Assembly (NCBI GenBank): GCA_000697355.1
Contig: JNEN01000919.1
Span: 186,001 to 250,000 of the forward strand
Direction: 5' to 3'
Length of the DNA stretch: 64,000 nucleotides
From: Syncephalastrum monosporum B8922
Taxonomy: Eukaryota; Mucoromycota; Mucoromycetes; Mucorales; Syncephalastraceae
The translations under genes were made by a program, and so were the position numbers. Shown in pieces: positions 1 through 11,663 of the stretch. Each line of letters begins with the position of its first letter. Positions within the stretch are counted from its first letter, which is position 1. Under the pieces are notes generated by a model. The model saw only the letters and a list, made by a program, of their open reading frames with translations. It ran no database searches and had not been told where the DNA came from.

Positions 1-1659
1 GATGCTTGGGCGCTAAAGTGGGGCCCGGTGACGGCGTGGTCAACATTGATGTAGGCCACGGCCTCGGCCTCGAGCCAGCTCTTGTGGTCTTCGACCCATT
101 CGGTGGAGCCAATGTTGCCAAACTCCTGGCCATCCCAGGAAGCGAGGACGAGCGTACGACGCGGCTTCCAGCCTTGGTCCATGAGCATGCCAAGGATACG
201 GGCGAGCTCAAGCAGGACAGCCGAGCCCGAGGCGGATGAGGCGCCACCGTAGGCAAACGCATCGCGGTGCGTGCCGAGAATGACGGCGCGGCTGGGCTCA
301 GTCGAGCCACGGATCTGGGCGAGCACGTTCCAGATGGGCTTGACCTTGTACTCATTGTGGTTGACCAGGTTGACGACGGCCACACTCGGGCCGCTGTAGT
401 AATTGACCTCAGACATGCCACCAAGCCAGTCGACGTCGGCCTTGACGCCGAGGCCTTCCATGGCACGGAAGAGAGGCAGTGCATCGGACCAGGACAGGGG
501 AAGGGACGGGATGGTGGGTAACGAGTAGGTCTCATTGGGCAAGAGGCGGGTGACGTTCTCGGTCGCGGCATACCCAGGGGTCAGGGCATCGCCGGGCAGG
601 ATAGCATCGAATGCTACGGTGTCGCGCTTGACGGACGAGGCAGACCGCCAGGGGCCGTGCGGGTACGCGTCGTCGTTGGCCTTGTTGTACGGGCCATCCT
701 CCATCGGGTCCGTGTACAAGAGAGCGCCGACGCAGCCGTAGGTCTCCGCAATGCGCACCTTGGCGCCGCTCGAGGTCTTGCCTTGACGCATCAACGCAAT
801 TGTGCCGGTAAAGTTGACGCCACGGGCAGCGAGGAACTGGAAATCATGCAGACGGCCATAGTTGACGTAGACCACGGGAGCAGTGACGTTGCCGTCGGCG
901 GACATGGCTAATATGAATTAGGCATCTATTGCGACAAAAACGGAGGATGCGCGTAGCACACATACCATGGAAAGTCTTTAGTCTGGTGTCGGACGAGTCA
1001 GGGTCCTCGGACAAGACGTCTTCCTTGAGCTTGGCCTCAAAGGCAAAGTCGGGGTCATTGTCAATGGCCAGTCGGCGGACGGTAGGTAAGTTGATGTAAG
1101 GGTAGTAAGTGTCGATAGTCGTGTCGTTAATACCAAGGTTGATCAGTTGGTCACGGGTCCATTCGGCCAGGGCCTTGTCATTCTCGGTGCCAGCCAGGTG
1201 AGGCATAGAGGCATAGTGGCGGAAAGAGCTACGTAGACTCTCGCTGGATGGGTAGGCTTTGATGAATTCTTCAGGCGTTTGGGGTCCACCCAAAGGCAGC
1301 CAAGACGACGACGAGAACGAGTCATCTAGCGGGAGCTACAGTGTTAGATCGAGTTGGATGCAGCAACCAGGGCACATACTGGGAGAAATCAGGTTGTGAA
1401 AGATAAAAGAACGAGATAGGAACAGGGCGGTGCCAGCCAGGAAAAGGCCGCCCAGGATCGTCTTGAGGGACGGGCGTCGTGTCACCTGCTGCTTTCTGGG
1501 TGGCAAAAGAGGCTCGTTGGCACCACTGGCTCGGTACCACTCGTGCATCTTGTCCAGCAAGGTCACCTCATGATCGAGCTGTCGGTACTTCTCATCCGAC
1601 ATCGCTTGCTGCTGCCGCTGCTGCTGCTGCTGCGACGGAATCGCCACGTAATCCTTCAT
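1..1659 (-). CDS. M28-family glutamate carboxypeptidase II-like membrane protein, 3'-truncated by window edge, probably inactive
   Basis: Exons 1659-1380, 1325-966 and 907-1 (runs off the window; about 515 residues visible). The start is the ATG at 1659. A Gln-rich cytosolic tail of about 70 residues precedes one membrane segment (GGLFLAGTALFLSRSFIF), so this is a type II membrane protein. The lumenal part has the protease-associated domain and the beginning of the M28 peptidase domain, as in GCPII, transferrin receptor and yeast Vps70/Tre1. The first metal-ligand motif is kept (GTHRDAFAYGG), but the bridging Asp of GCPII (GIDPQSG) is Ser here (GASSASG) and the catalytic Glu-Glu pair (AEEFG) is Gln-Glu (GQEFG); the later Asp (YINVDH) is present. 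This suggests a non-catalytic sorting or receptor role like transferrin receptor or Tre1, which is inference. The C-terminal dimerisation domain lies outside the window. Confidence 0.85.
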
Positions 1660-2965
1660 GGGAGAGAGAAAAAGGAAAAGGGTGGTGAGGGGAGAAGAAG
1701 GATGCGAAACACGAAAAGAAGGCGCTCCATTTTATAGATGGATATTCGAAACCTGTATACAACGCTTACGCAGCCTTGTTTATTTCTCAACATAACAAAA
1801 ATTTTGGCTCGAGGCCTACGGAAAGCTTGAAACACTCTTTATGAGGCGGGCAAGGATGCTGTGTATAAATGAAAACATAACAGATAGACCCATTTTCCCT
1901 GCCTCAATATTATGATAGATCCACTTTTTTGTTATACAACAAGTACACAGACAAGCGTGTTTACGCTTCGGAAAATGAAGACGTTTCAGTGACCCCACGT
2001 GAGCCATCGGCCAGCCAACCATGCTCAGGGCTGCTTCTGTTTGTTGACGCCTTTTCATCAGGCGAAACAGCCTTACAGGCCAAAAATGCAGTAAAAGAAA
2101 GGACGAAAGAAGCTTCGATTCGAAAAAGGGAATCTGAGAAACAGAAAGGAACACAGCGCTTATAAATGAAGAGGGAAACATGATTGGAGAAGCGGCATGC
2201 GGGTTTGATCGGATGACCCCGTGACAAGTGACAGGTATTTGAGGGGATAATGGGGAATGGGCTTCCCTTTGTGCATGCCTTGGACATCTGGGGCAAAAGG
2301 TTCTTTTGATTCACGGGACTTGATCAGGGCTACTGTGTGTCCCGTCGTTCCACATATCTGTGTGTCGATCATGGCACGTTCCCAATGACTATTTTTTTTT
2401 TTTTTGTCTTGGATGATATACCATGGCATAGGTTACATGAGCAAGCGATGACGGTGACTGCATAATGACAGTGATAGCAGGAGGACACTCAGAAAGCAGA
2501 GTACATGTCTTAACGGGGGTGGGGTGGGGGGAAGGGAGGAGAAGGGAGCGCACAAGAGGTGGAATAGCATATAAGATTTAGAAAAGCACAGCACAGGCCG
2601 GTAGAGAAGGTTGGCTGACAAAGCGCGGAGAGGGCGGGCGGGCGCAGGAAGAGGCACAGACCCACGAGTGGGGGTCAGACACGCGGGTCCAACTGGGTCT
2701 GGGCCTCACCCCTCTTGCCTTTTTCTCTTCTCTTTTTGTAGCTGTACCCTCTCCAGCTTTTTTCTTTCAACTCTTGCCTGTCGTCTTTTTTTTAGCTGCC
2801 TTCACACGAACTCCATTTGCCAGCCACACCCAGAGCCAGCAGAGCTTATAATTCTTTCCCCCCACCCCCAACTCTTTGAACCCCCTTTCCTTTTCTTCTT
2901 TGATTATAAGTAAAGGGCAATTCTTTCTTTCCCTGTCTTTCTTCTCTCTTTCCCCTGCTGCATCG
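1660..2965. other. Divergent intergenic region, no gene seen
   Basis: 1.3 kb between the M28-like gene (-) and the kinase-like gene (+). Open frames here are short and of low complexity. There is a T12-type tract near 2392-2405 and strong pyrimidine-rich runs from 2700 to 2960 just before the kinase start, typical of fungal promoters and 5' leaders. I see no RNA gene. Confidence 0.5.
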
Positions 2966-4567
2966 ATGCTTCTGCGCTACTTGGTTGCATCCGACGCTCG
3001 ATTTTACCGGTGGTACGCGGTCCCGCTGATAAACAGCTGTCCAGACCGCTTCGACCTCGACGGCTTCGTGGCGTCTCTCGAAGATCAGTCGCCGCTTCGG
3101 GAAGCTCATGACTTTGAGGCGGCATTCAGTGAATTCGAAACGGATTCAGAAGCCCAGTACGAAATGCACCCGAGGTTTGGCCGTTATGCAAGTATACATG
3201 ATAAAATGAAATAAAAAGGTGTCAAATAAAATAAAACTAACCCCAAAAACAACTTGCATTGTTTATCACAAATATATTAGGTGTGGGATTTGGCAGACCA
3301 ATGGATCACCAAGTTCAATGTAATATTTTCAATCGACCACATGTGGAACTGGGTGCGTCCTGAAGACAGGCAGAGTGTTGCGGGCGTGCCGACCACTTCA
3401 GACGACACTTCCAAGACGTTCTTCCCTGCCACGACGATCCAGCCCTGGCTCGACCACATCACGCAGCGCCACGCACTCCACCCTCACCATCGTCAGCTGA
3501 TCCAGAATATCTACAACCACCTAGTCCACCGCAACCAGGCCAACCGCCCGCTTGCCCTGGTCGGCGCCTCCAGCCTCTTTGCGCTGCCCTTCTTCCCCCC
3601 GGCTTGGTTCACCGATCTCGTCCCATGCGGCCACTCCGAGGGACTCGGCGCCTCGTACGTCGCCCGCTTTGTTCCGCCCTACAGACTCAACGACCGCGTA
3701 CCCGAGCGCTGGGACAGGGTCTTTCTCAAGGGTTTGGCCACCGACGCTGAGCAGGGCGACGTCGACCTCTTGTTCGCAACCTCGTACACCATGACCCTCT
3801 ACGGCCTCACCCTCTACCGCCATCCCAGCACGCCCCACATCTCGCAGCTCGCCATTGTCTGCAAATACACCCTCTACGGCTCGCTCGAGGACCAGCTGCG
3901 CGCAGGCAAGGTCCCCACCACCTACGACGCCGCCCGCGCCCTCGCTCTCTCCATCACCAAACGCCTCAAGGACCTGCACTGGGAATACGTCCACGGCAAC
4001 GTCCATCCGCGCAACATCCTGTTCGACTTTGGCCCGGGCAACGTCGGTGACTTCATGGTCGACCTCGCCTTCACCCGCCACCGCCGGCGTCAACATGCCC
4101 ACCGCGGCGGCCGCTACCCCTACATTGCCCCCGAGGTCGCCACCGCCGTCACGGCTGCCTCAGATATGTACGCGCTCGGCATTATCCTCTGGCAGCTCGT
4201 CACGCGTGTCACGTTCCCCGATACTTGCTTGGTCGACCCGCACGTGTTCCGCATCGAGCCCGTGCCTGGTATCTTGAAAGAGTGGCAAGATTTGGTGTAC
4301 GACTGCCTCCAGACGGACCCGGCCAGTCGACCTAACGCGTACACGGTCTACCGCCGCCTCGAAAAGATCCCGCAGCAGTGCGCCATCGATCCTAGTACGC
4401 TCGCCTACATTGACGAGCGCCGTCAGGAGACCCAGCACTATGCCGATACCCACCCTCTTGCTCCCGACCACACTTCCGAGCCGCGGGACGATGGCTCGGT
4501 CTGGACTGCCTCCATCACGCGTCTCAACAATGCTGACTTGCAACGTTTCCCTTCCATCCTCCACTGA
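2966..4567 (+). CDS. Protein kinase-like protein (predicted pseudokinase)
   Basis: Two-exon model 2966-3191 and 3297-4567 (498 residues, frame kept). The first 75 residues come from exon 1. The kinase-like domain covers roughly residues 190-440. Recognisable parts: the hinge region (VCKYTLYGSLEDQL), the catalytic-loop region reading HGNVHPRNIL, the activation-segment start MVDLAF, the APE motif (YIAPEVA) and the C-lobe (DMYALGIILWQLVT; the final Arg in DPASRPNAY). It resembles the large TKL/Sel1-linked kinase families of Mucoromycota. The HRD aspartate is Asn (HGN) and DFG is DLA, so phosphotransfer is unlikely. The 5' intron is the weakest part: acceptor 3296 is chosen by phase, while a nicer acceptor at 3280 would shift the frame. 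No partner is suggested by neighbours. Confidence 0.75.
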
Positions 4568-4722
4568 TTAATACCTTCTCGTTCTCCTCGCCAGCCTACC
4601 CTTTTTGCACATATAAATCTACTCTTTCTTTTCTTTTACTACCTACTCTCTTGCACATACTATAGCATCCCGCTTCTTACTCTTCCCTTAGCATAGTAAT
4701 ATCTTCTTTTTTTTTTGTATTT

Positions 4723-4754
<32 letters not shown>

Positions 4755-4973
4755 CATATACTGACACACATACGACACACATCTATTGCGCACACATCTA
4801 CATTCAAAAAAGAAAAAAAAAAGAAACCAGAGACATGCGAAGATATCAACTTTTTTTTTTTTTTTTTGCATTCGACACGCTACCCCTTTTTTTTTCCCTC
4901 TTGTCTATTGTTTGAAAATTGACAAACACGACGTGTATATTTGTACCACACATGCTTTTCGTTTTTCTTTATG
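4568..4973. repeat. Convergent 3' intergenic region with (CA)n repeat and T/A tracts
   Basis: 406 bp between two converging genes. It holds a CA dinucleotide repeat at about 4723-4753, a T tract at 4706-4716, an A-rich stretch at 4806-4823 and a T17-like tract at 4851-4868. These are simple sequence repeats in the 3' flanks; no gene is seen. Confidence 0.8.
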
Positions 4974-7900
4974 TTAAGATAGGTCGAAACCTGCTTCGGC
5001 ATTGATGGCGTACAGGAGTTTTTGTCTCAGGATGTCGAAAGTGGTGAATTGGGGCAGTTTCAACAGGTTGACGCACGTTGAGCTGGTGGGTAGGCGGTCA
5101 TTGCTGTTCTCGCCCTTGCGGATGCACAGCTGCGGCTGCAGCTCTTTGAAACCAAGCAGAGGCGGTCGAGAACAGGAAGTGACAAACTTGATAAACTTCA
5201 TGCGCTCCTCATTGGTGAAACCTTCCAGTGCGCGCCAGAGGAATTGGATCGTGGGATCCTGCTCACTGTATCCGGCGTACAGCGTATGCTGCTTCAGATC
5301 GGCCAAATCGATGGGCACAAATGCACCACCCAACAGGACTTGCAATTCATGCTTTCGGCGGGATTATGTCAGCATGACTCCTTTAAAATACCCTTATCGG
5401 ACCGTACCTCATTGAACATGCGCAGCCATTTGGTGTCCACAATAGTAGACAGGCCGTGATAGAAGGCTCGGCATTGTTTAGCGATCTGTACGTTCAGACG
5501 GTAGTTGGCGACATGATAGACGTAGCGGATGCGATTCTCGTTGGTCACCGCGATATGGCTGCCACCGGGTATGAGTTCGACCGTGCGTGTGTGTCCATAA
5601 TCTGTTTGAGCCAAAAAAAAAAAAAAAATACAAAAAACAAAAAAAGACATCAGTGACACGTGAAACCAAAACAGAAAAGATGGAAGCTCACCGTCGTGTG
5701 TCACGGTGAAATCGAGACAGAGATCCTCGACATTGCCGTCAAAGTTCTTGACTTTGATTAAACCATTGTACAAGTCTGGATCAAGCGAAGGCAGGTCATC
5801 CACTATCCATGTTGTGTAAGCATCCGCGTATTACAACTTGCTACCGCGAAGACGTACAGTAATTAAAGCCGCCGAGGCACTTTTTGAGGAAAAACTCGGC
5901 AAAGGCTACGTCCATCAGGATGCCTTCATAGAGTGCTTTGCCCACAATCAGGCCCATGAACTCAAAGTAGGCCAATTGGTCGGCTACACGATTTTCGTCA
6001 GTTCCATCTCCTCTTTTTCTTGTATGTGGTTCCAATCATTTGACAACTTACGACGCGTGGCAAACTCTCCCGGATTGGGGTACATGAGTTGATCTGGCGT
6101 GGCTAGAAAGAGACCATAGTTGGTATCAAATGCCTCGCGGCTCAAGCTAAAAGCAAGAAAAAAAAAGATATAACAGGCATGAGGCACTCTGTCCATGGTT
6201 AGAGGAAGGGTCACTTGCCTGGTTAGGAACTCCTTGAACATGCCGCCACCGTCAATACCGGCCTCTTGCAGCCCAAATTCATCAACAAACTCGATCTGGA
6301 TGCGCTTTTTCAGCTGAGCACCTATCAAAAATCACCTGGTTAGAGAAAGCTCACTCGTCCATGACTTTCCAAATATATATGTAGGTTGTATATATATGTA
6401 TATATATACCTAAACCATACAGATGGTCAAAGCCATCCTCGAACACATGATTTCGGCGAATTGTCACGCTCGTCACGGGACGGATGCTGAAGGCGTCGAT
6501 ATTGTCCCGCTGGCGGTCATTGTTAACGAAACTGCGAAAGATCCCGACCCGCTGTTCGAAGGGTATCACAAACGGAATATTGTTGAGCAGGCCGAGACGT
6601 GGGCTGATGAGGGCAAGACGGGTCTTGGAGATACGCTTGACCTGGTCGGATTCCTCGAGCGAGTATTCTTCTGCCACGACATCGCTTGAAAAGCCCGCCG
6701 TGTCCAAGTTGTGAATGAGCCAATGGTCGCGTGGGCAAAACGATTTCCGTGAGCTAATTGAAGCAAAAAAAAAGTAAGACTGTGCATATGACATCTGTAT
6801 CACTTTTTGATTTTTTTTTGTCTTACTCTCGACTGTGGATTTGCTGCAGTAGGCGGGTCACAGCATGTCGCAGCTGACCGAGCGTAATGCCAGACGACCC
6901 AAGGGGCAGGTCCATGCTGACGGCAGCAGTTTTCCAAAATAGCAGAAACGCAAGGTTCTACATGTGCATGTTTGAGATCTAGCCTCTCTTCCTGTATATG
7001 TAGATGTAGATGTACCTTCAAATGCCGGCTGAGCTGTACGACTTGCTGCTGCGACAAGCGACGGTGTTGCGCAGATGAGTCGTAAAACTCGTCATCGCCG
7101 ATGGTGAGGAGGAGACGTGTGTACATTTCGCAGAGCAGATAGAGCACAGACCAGGATGCACCATCGCTCTCTGTCCATCAAGCAATTAGAAAAAAAAATT
7201 GCACTTCTCCCCCGTCCCATCGTCTCTTCTTGTTTTCCTTTTTTTGTTCAATATACCTGTCACTGTTCGGAGGGCTGTATCCAGACTGCCCATCAGCTTG
7301 TCATCCTTGTCAAACACAGATGCAGACGGACTCGCAAGCCACGTTTCCCACAGGAGTTGTGATAACTGGATGGGAGGCTCGGTACTGGGTCCGGTCCACC
7401 ACCGATGGTACAACAAGTGGTTCAACAGGTCGTCTCTCTTCGAGGGCCAGCGTAGCATGAGGCTGTTTAACAGGTGCGCAAGGGAAGCGACCACGACCTC
7501 GGTCTGCATGCCGTCGGTAGCACGGTGCATGAAACGTCGCACAATGGAGCTTATCTTGGTCGCGTCATACAAACTCTCGAGCCGTCGGGCGATCTTTGGA
7601 TCCGGCGGAGGTAGCAAAGACGATGCCTCTGCCATGACGACGTCCGGAACGCCTCCCTCCTCTTCCTCGTCTTCCGAGTCGCTGTAGTCCGAGTCGTCTT
7701 AAACATTGCCCATGTTAGCTTCTCTCATCCGCGTCGGTTGGGTTCACACCCTTACCTTGCGCTTTCCTCTGTGCTTTCTTGACGGGGTCTATGAGGTAGT
7801 TATTGGAGAGATGGGTAAGAAGCAAGGGCATAGCGGTCGCGTATGCATCTAGGGACTGTTCGAAATGTTTCTCCGAGTCCGCATTGGCGAGCTGGGTTGT

Positions 7901-8991
7901 ATTCATGAGGAGGCCGGCCACGGCTTCAGGCGCAAAGCAGGCCGTGTCGCCATGGTAGGCCTGGACGATGGATTCCAAGACGGCGCCCAAAGGTAAACTC
8001 GCTGCAAGGGCGGCGATCGTCGTGTGCTCCATCGTGTCAAGGATAAAGGGCACGGTCAAGACGTCAGCCGTGATGCGTTCGACGAGGAGCTGTCGGGAGA
8101 GTTCAGAATGAAGGGGCGCGGTGGGCCTATACGCGGCGAGATAGGCTGAGACGGGATAGGTGTAAGGTGGCTCGCAGCGCGCGAGGTCTATAAAGATGTG
8201 TTCTAGCTCAGGCGAATGCGGCTGTAAGAGGTGTGGCACGAGGATGGTGAGTAGGTGGGCGCGTGTGACAGCGAAGGTCAGGACACGGAGATAGGACGCG
8301 CGCTCGGTGTAATGAGACGGATTCAAGAAAGACGCCAAGGCAAAGGACAGGCTGTCGAGCTGCTCGGGTGATAGACGGTCTGCATGGCTATTTAGTACAG
8401 GAAGATGAATGGCTGACGCGGTTAGTAAGCAATCGTGCGTGTGTGTGTGTGTCTCTGCGTCCTCCAGGGAGGATTGAATTTACCTGAGCGCGGGTATCAA
8501 GACCTTGCCCACAAAGAGCGCGACGAGCCACGAGCCTGCGTCATCCATGAACTGCGGCAGAGCGTCAGCGAGGACTCGAGCAAGGTCAATAAAAGCCAAT
8601 GGGTCCTGGTGCTCGTCTGTCAGGATTATGGACTGTCTCAGACAACTTTTGAGGATTGTAACGTCATGGCGGGCCTGGGCGACCTGTTCAGCCAGTCGAT
8701 TCGCTTCTTGGACATGGAATCGCCCTGATTCTCGTCGACCTCGATAGAATGCCTAGGAGAATGAGAAGAAAAGGTCAATGGCAATGGCAACGGCAAGCAG
8801 GAGGCAAAGGTGGAAGCGAGAGGCTCTACCTGTATGCGCAGCGCACTGTCGTTCCTACGGCGTTCGCGTTCTCTAGCCTTGCGTTCTGCCTGTGCCTTGG
8901 CTAAGAGTGCCTTTTTGTCCTGATGCGACTGTTTGCCGCCGAGGTTGATGTTGCGTTTTGATTTGTAATTGCCTTCGAACGAAAAGTTCAT
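4974..8991 (-). CDS. HUL5: HECT E3 ubiquitin ligase, Hul5/UBE3C family
   Basis: Thirteen exons: 8991-8830, 8752-8484, 8387-7756, 7697-7257, 7170-7016, 6957-6827, 6753-6410, 6321-6219, 6146-6052, 5983-5858, 5802-5692, 5601-5408, 5351-4974; 1046 residues, close to UBE3C (1083). The start [19 protein letters not shown] matches the UBE3C N-terminus and is followed by a basic IQ-like helix. The C-terminal HECT domain has [19 protein letters not shown] in the N-lobe, the [11 protein letters not shown] hinge region and the catalytic cysteine in [11 protein letters not shown] near the end. The family elongates ubiquitin chains on proteasome-bound and misfolded substrates. The intron after exon 8 begins GCAAGT instead of GT; only this choice restores the HECT sequence [11 protein letters not shown]. 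An acidic insert ([13 protein letters not shown]) opens exon 4. Confidence 0.96.
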
Positions 8992-9169
8992 GAAAAACGA
9001 GTGGGTTTATCTGCGTTCAGCATGAATTCAAAAACTCCTCCTGCCTCTCTCTCGCTTTTAAAGCCTGTCACGCCCACCCAATCCAGATACTCGCTGACAT
9101 ACATACTCCACTCTCTCTGTCTCTCTCCTTTCACTGTATCCTTTTAGTTTTCCCAATAACACAGACCCC
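8992..9169. promoter_or_regulatory. Divergent promoter HUL5 / IES2
   Basis: 178 bp separate the two ATGs on opposite strands, so both promoters and 5' leaders must fit here. The stretch is CT-rich on the plus strand before the IES2 start (9100-9160). No TATA box is obvious. Confidence 0.5.
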
Positions 9170-10333
9170 ATGCCCTCCTCACGAAGAACACGACGCCAGC
9201 CAGCCACACCGGTGGACTCCCTATCGAGTGAAGACGAGGTCGACGATTTAAATGACGACTTGGAAGAACTCGACGAGCTCGACGACGACGAAGAAGTGAC
9301 AGATATGCAAGACGACATGGACGACGAAGATCCTGTCGAGGAAGTAGAAGACGAAGAAGATGAGATTGAAGACGACAATGACGATCTGGAAGAGGAAGAC
9401 GACGACGAAGACGACGAGGTCATGGACGACAGTCAGGAACTCGCCGATTCCGATGCTGAGCCCAAGTCCAGAGCTTCTTCCAGCAAGAAGCGCAAGAAAG
9501 GAGGTAACGATACGACGCATGCAAAATAGAAAACGAAAAAGAAACGTGCTCACAGGATGTGGAAAGTGTATGAGGAACTAGGCAGTGATGTGGATGATCA
9601 GTTCTCAGATACAGAGGTTGTCACGAATCGCCCCCTGACCAAACGCCAACGCGCCAAGTTGAACAATGAAGGCAGTGAGCACTTTTTAGAACTGCCGATG
9701 GGTAAGAAAACAGGCGATAAAGCATAGCGGATCTAATCATGTGTCTATGTAGAGAGTATGAAGAAGAAACACTTGACGGAAGAAGAGCAGACCTTGCGAC
9801 GATCCGAAGTGGCGCGTCGACGAAAGAACCAGAGCATTCAGCGTGCAGAAAAAGACAAGGTAAATCTCATTTGCTCCGGATGAAAAAGGGCAGCAATCCA
9901 ATCCATACTCACTTGCCTGCTGTAGGAGGATACGATCAATCGACTGTTAAAGAAGCAAGCGTCCAAGAGCAGGCGTATCATCAAGGACGAAGTGACCGAG
10001 GAAAAAGAGGCGAGCCCCAGGTCACAGCTTATTAAGGATCCAAATCAGCTCCATTATGTGAACAAGGCCCATGGAAGTGTGCTGGCGATACCCGACTCGA
10101 TGAGTCTTGAGGCCGTCTTTGGCCATTTGAGCGAGTAAGTGGAGGGGAAGAAAAGCGTCCTCCGATTCGTTGATATTGACTCATCCATTGGGCGTGTGGT
10201 TAGACGCAAGGAGATCCCCCCGCCGAAGCAGTGTGAGGTGGAAGGCTGTGGCAAGATGCGCAAATACACGGCTAGAAAAAGTGGCAAGGCTGTGTGCTCC
10301 CTTGAACATTACAAGGTGGTCGAGGCCGTTTAA
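9170..10333 (+). CDS. IES2: INO80 chromatin-remodelling subunit Ies2/INO80B (PAPA-1 and HIT zinc finger)
   Basis: Exons 9170-9503, 9567-9701, 9753-9859, 9926-10134 and 10204-10333; 304 residues. An N-terminal third of almost pure Asp/Glu is followed by the PAPA-1-like region (LTKRQRAKLNN, then a long basic helix from LTEEEQTLRRSEVARRRK through INRLLKKQ) and a C-terminal HIT-type zinc finger (CEVEGCGKMRKYTARKS, then CSLEH). This order is diagnostic of Ies2/INO80B, a subunit that supports nucleosome sliding by INO80 in the nucleus. The acceptor of intron 1 is uncertain: the consensus-like CACAG at 9555 leads to a stop, so AAAG at 9566 is used here. The next gene starts only 81 bp after the stop codon on the same strand. 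Confidence 0.9.
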
Positions 10334-10414
10334 GAAAAATAAATGGTCGTGGTTTTTGTATTCAACGCACGCTTTTTCTCCATGTGTCTACCATCACCAC
10401 CGCGATAACCCCAA

Positions 10415-11663
10415 ATGGATAGCAACACCAATAATAATAACAACAGCCAGAGCAACAATCCTAATGGATTTTTCAACTTTGACTTTCCATTCCAGATCCT
10501 CGACGATGGACGCGATTTGAGCAGCGGTGGCAATCCATTCGACGCATCGACTATACCCAGTGACCTGCTTCAGTTCATGAACGATGACCAAATGTTTTCA
10601 GCCGTCCAGAATCCTACCGATCTGTTGCCTGCCCTGCCTCCCACGATGCCTGCTACCGCTTCCGCTACTCCTGTCACCGATGCCTCTGCGACGGCGACGG
10701 CGACAGCAGCAGACATCCCGGACGAGAGCAGCCGAAAAAGACGACGCGACAATGAGGGTATGGACGCTGCCTCGCGACTATCCGAAGCCGGCCAAGCAGA
10801 AACGCAAGGCCACGCAGAAAGACTATCCCAAACACAGGTGCAAGAAACAAGCGAGCAAGAACCACTGAATCAGACCATGATGGTGATCGTGGTGGGCGGG
10901 CGGGCGTTTCGGTTGAGTTGGGAGTCACTCAAAAGCGACGGGCCCAACAACTTTTTCACTGATTTTCTGCGACAGACGCAGACGCGGTTGATGCACGTGG
11001 ATCGGGACGCAGACACGTTTGCGGTCATTGTGCATCACCTGCGTGGCTATTCTGTCCAGCCGCGTACCCAGATGGAATACCATAACCTACTGAATGATGC
11101 AATCTACTATAACCTGCGTCGCTTGCGGCAGTTGCTGCAGGAATATGTCTTTCTGAATGTGGGCGGACGCGAGTTCCGGTTGCCGTGGTCCCTCCTGAAG
11201 AAAGGTAAATGCAGATTGAGTTTCATGGAACATTCCCTTTTTGAAAAAAGAAAAAGAAAAAAAAAGGCGGCAGGGGGTGTGCGTGTGCGATTAATGATAA
11301 AGGGTTGAGAAAACTAAAACAAAAGCTCTCTTTTCCCTCTGATAAGATGGTGGGACGCGCAACTTTTTTACGGGGCCATTGATGCCCCGCTTGTTTGAGC
11401 CGCATGGGCAAGGCCCGCCTCTCTACCTGGATCGCGACCCAGACACGTTTCAAGACGTCATACGACATCTCCAGGGATACACACTGCCTATCCGCGACGA
11501 GGCGCACCGGCAAAACCTCCTCAAGGATGCCATGTATTACCGGCTCACACAGCTCCGCGTCAAAGTGCAGGCCGGTCAGCCTACCGTCGAAGGCTTTGTA
11601 GACCCCCGCGTCGAAGCGATCCTCCAGAAAAATGTCAATAGATCGCAATCCTCTGAACGTTGA
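10415..11663 (+). CDS. Tandem BTB/POZ (T1-type) domain protein
   Basis: Exons 10415-11204 and 11347-11663; 368 residues. The first 150 residues are Asn-, Ala/Thr- and Gln-rich and include a basic cluster (SRKRRRD) that could be a nuclear signal. Then come two copies of the K-channel tetramerisation-type BTB fold: copy 1 about 154-240 (VIVVGGRAFRLSWESLKSD ... HVDRDADTFAVIVHHLRGY) and copy 2 about 252-345 (VFLNVGGREFRLPWSLLKK ... LDRDPDTFQDVIRHLQGY). Both carry the FFTDF/FFTGP and DRDxDTF signatures seen in KCTD and fungal T1 proteins. The family forms oligomers and can act as Cullin-3 adaptors or transcription cofactors; the role here is unknown. Intron at 11205-11346 splits the second copy. 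Confidence 0.88.

Noticed and set aside
2611..2913. Open frame of 100 codons before the kinase gene
   Set aside because: Composition is that of a CT-rich leader; no conserved segment.
3521..4102. Minus-strand open frame of 193 codons opposite the kinase
   Set aside because: A by-product of GC-biased third codon positions in the kinase gene; no splice signals or known motifs.
4723..4753. CA repeat as part of a mobile element
   Set aside because: It is a plain microsatellite in a convergent 3' region; no terminal repeats or open frames accompany it.
9556..9566. Consensus CACAG acceptor at 9555 for IES2 intron 1
   Set aside because: Its use leads to a stop within nine codons; only AAAG at 9566 maintains the Ies2 frame.
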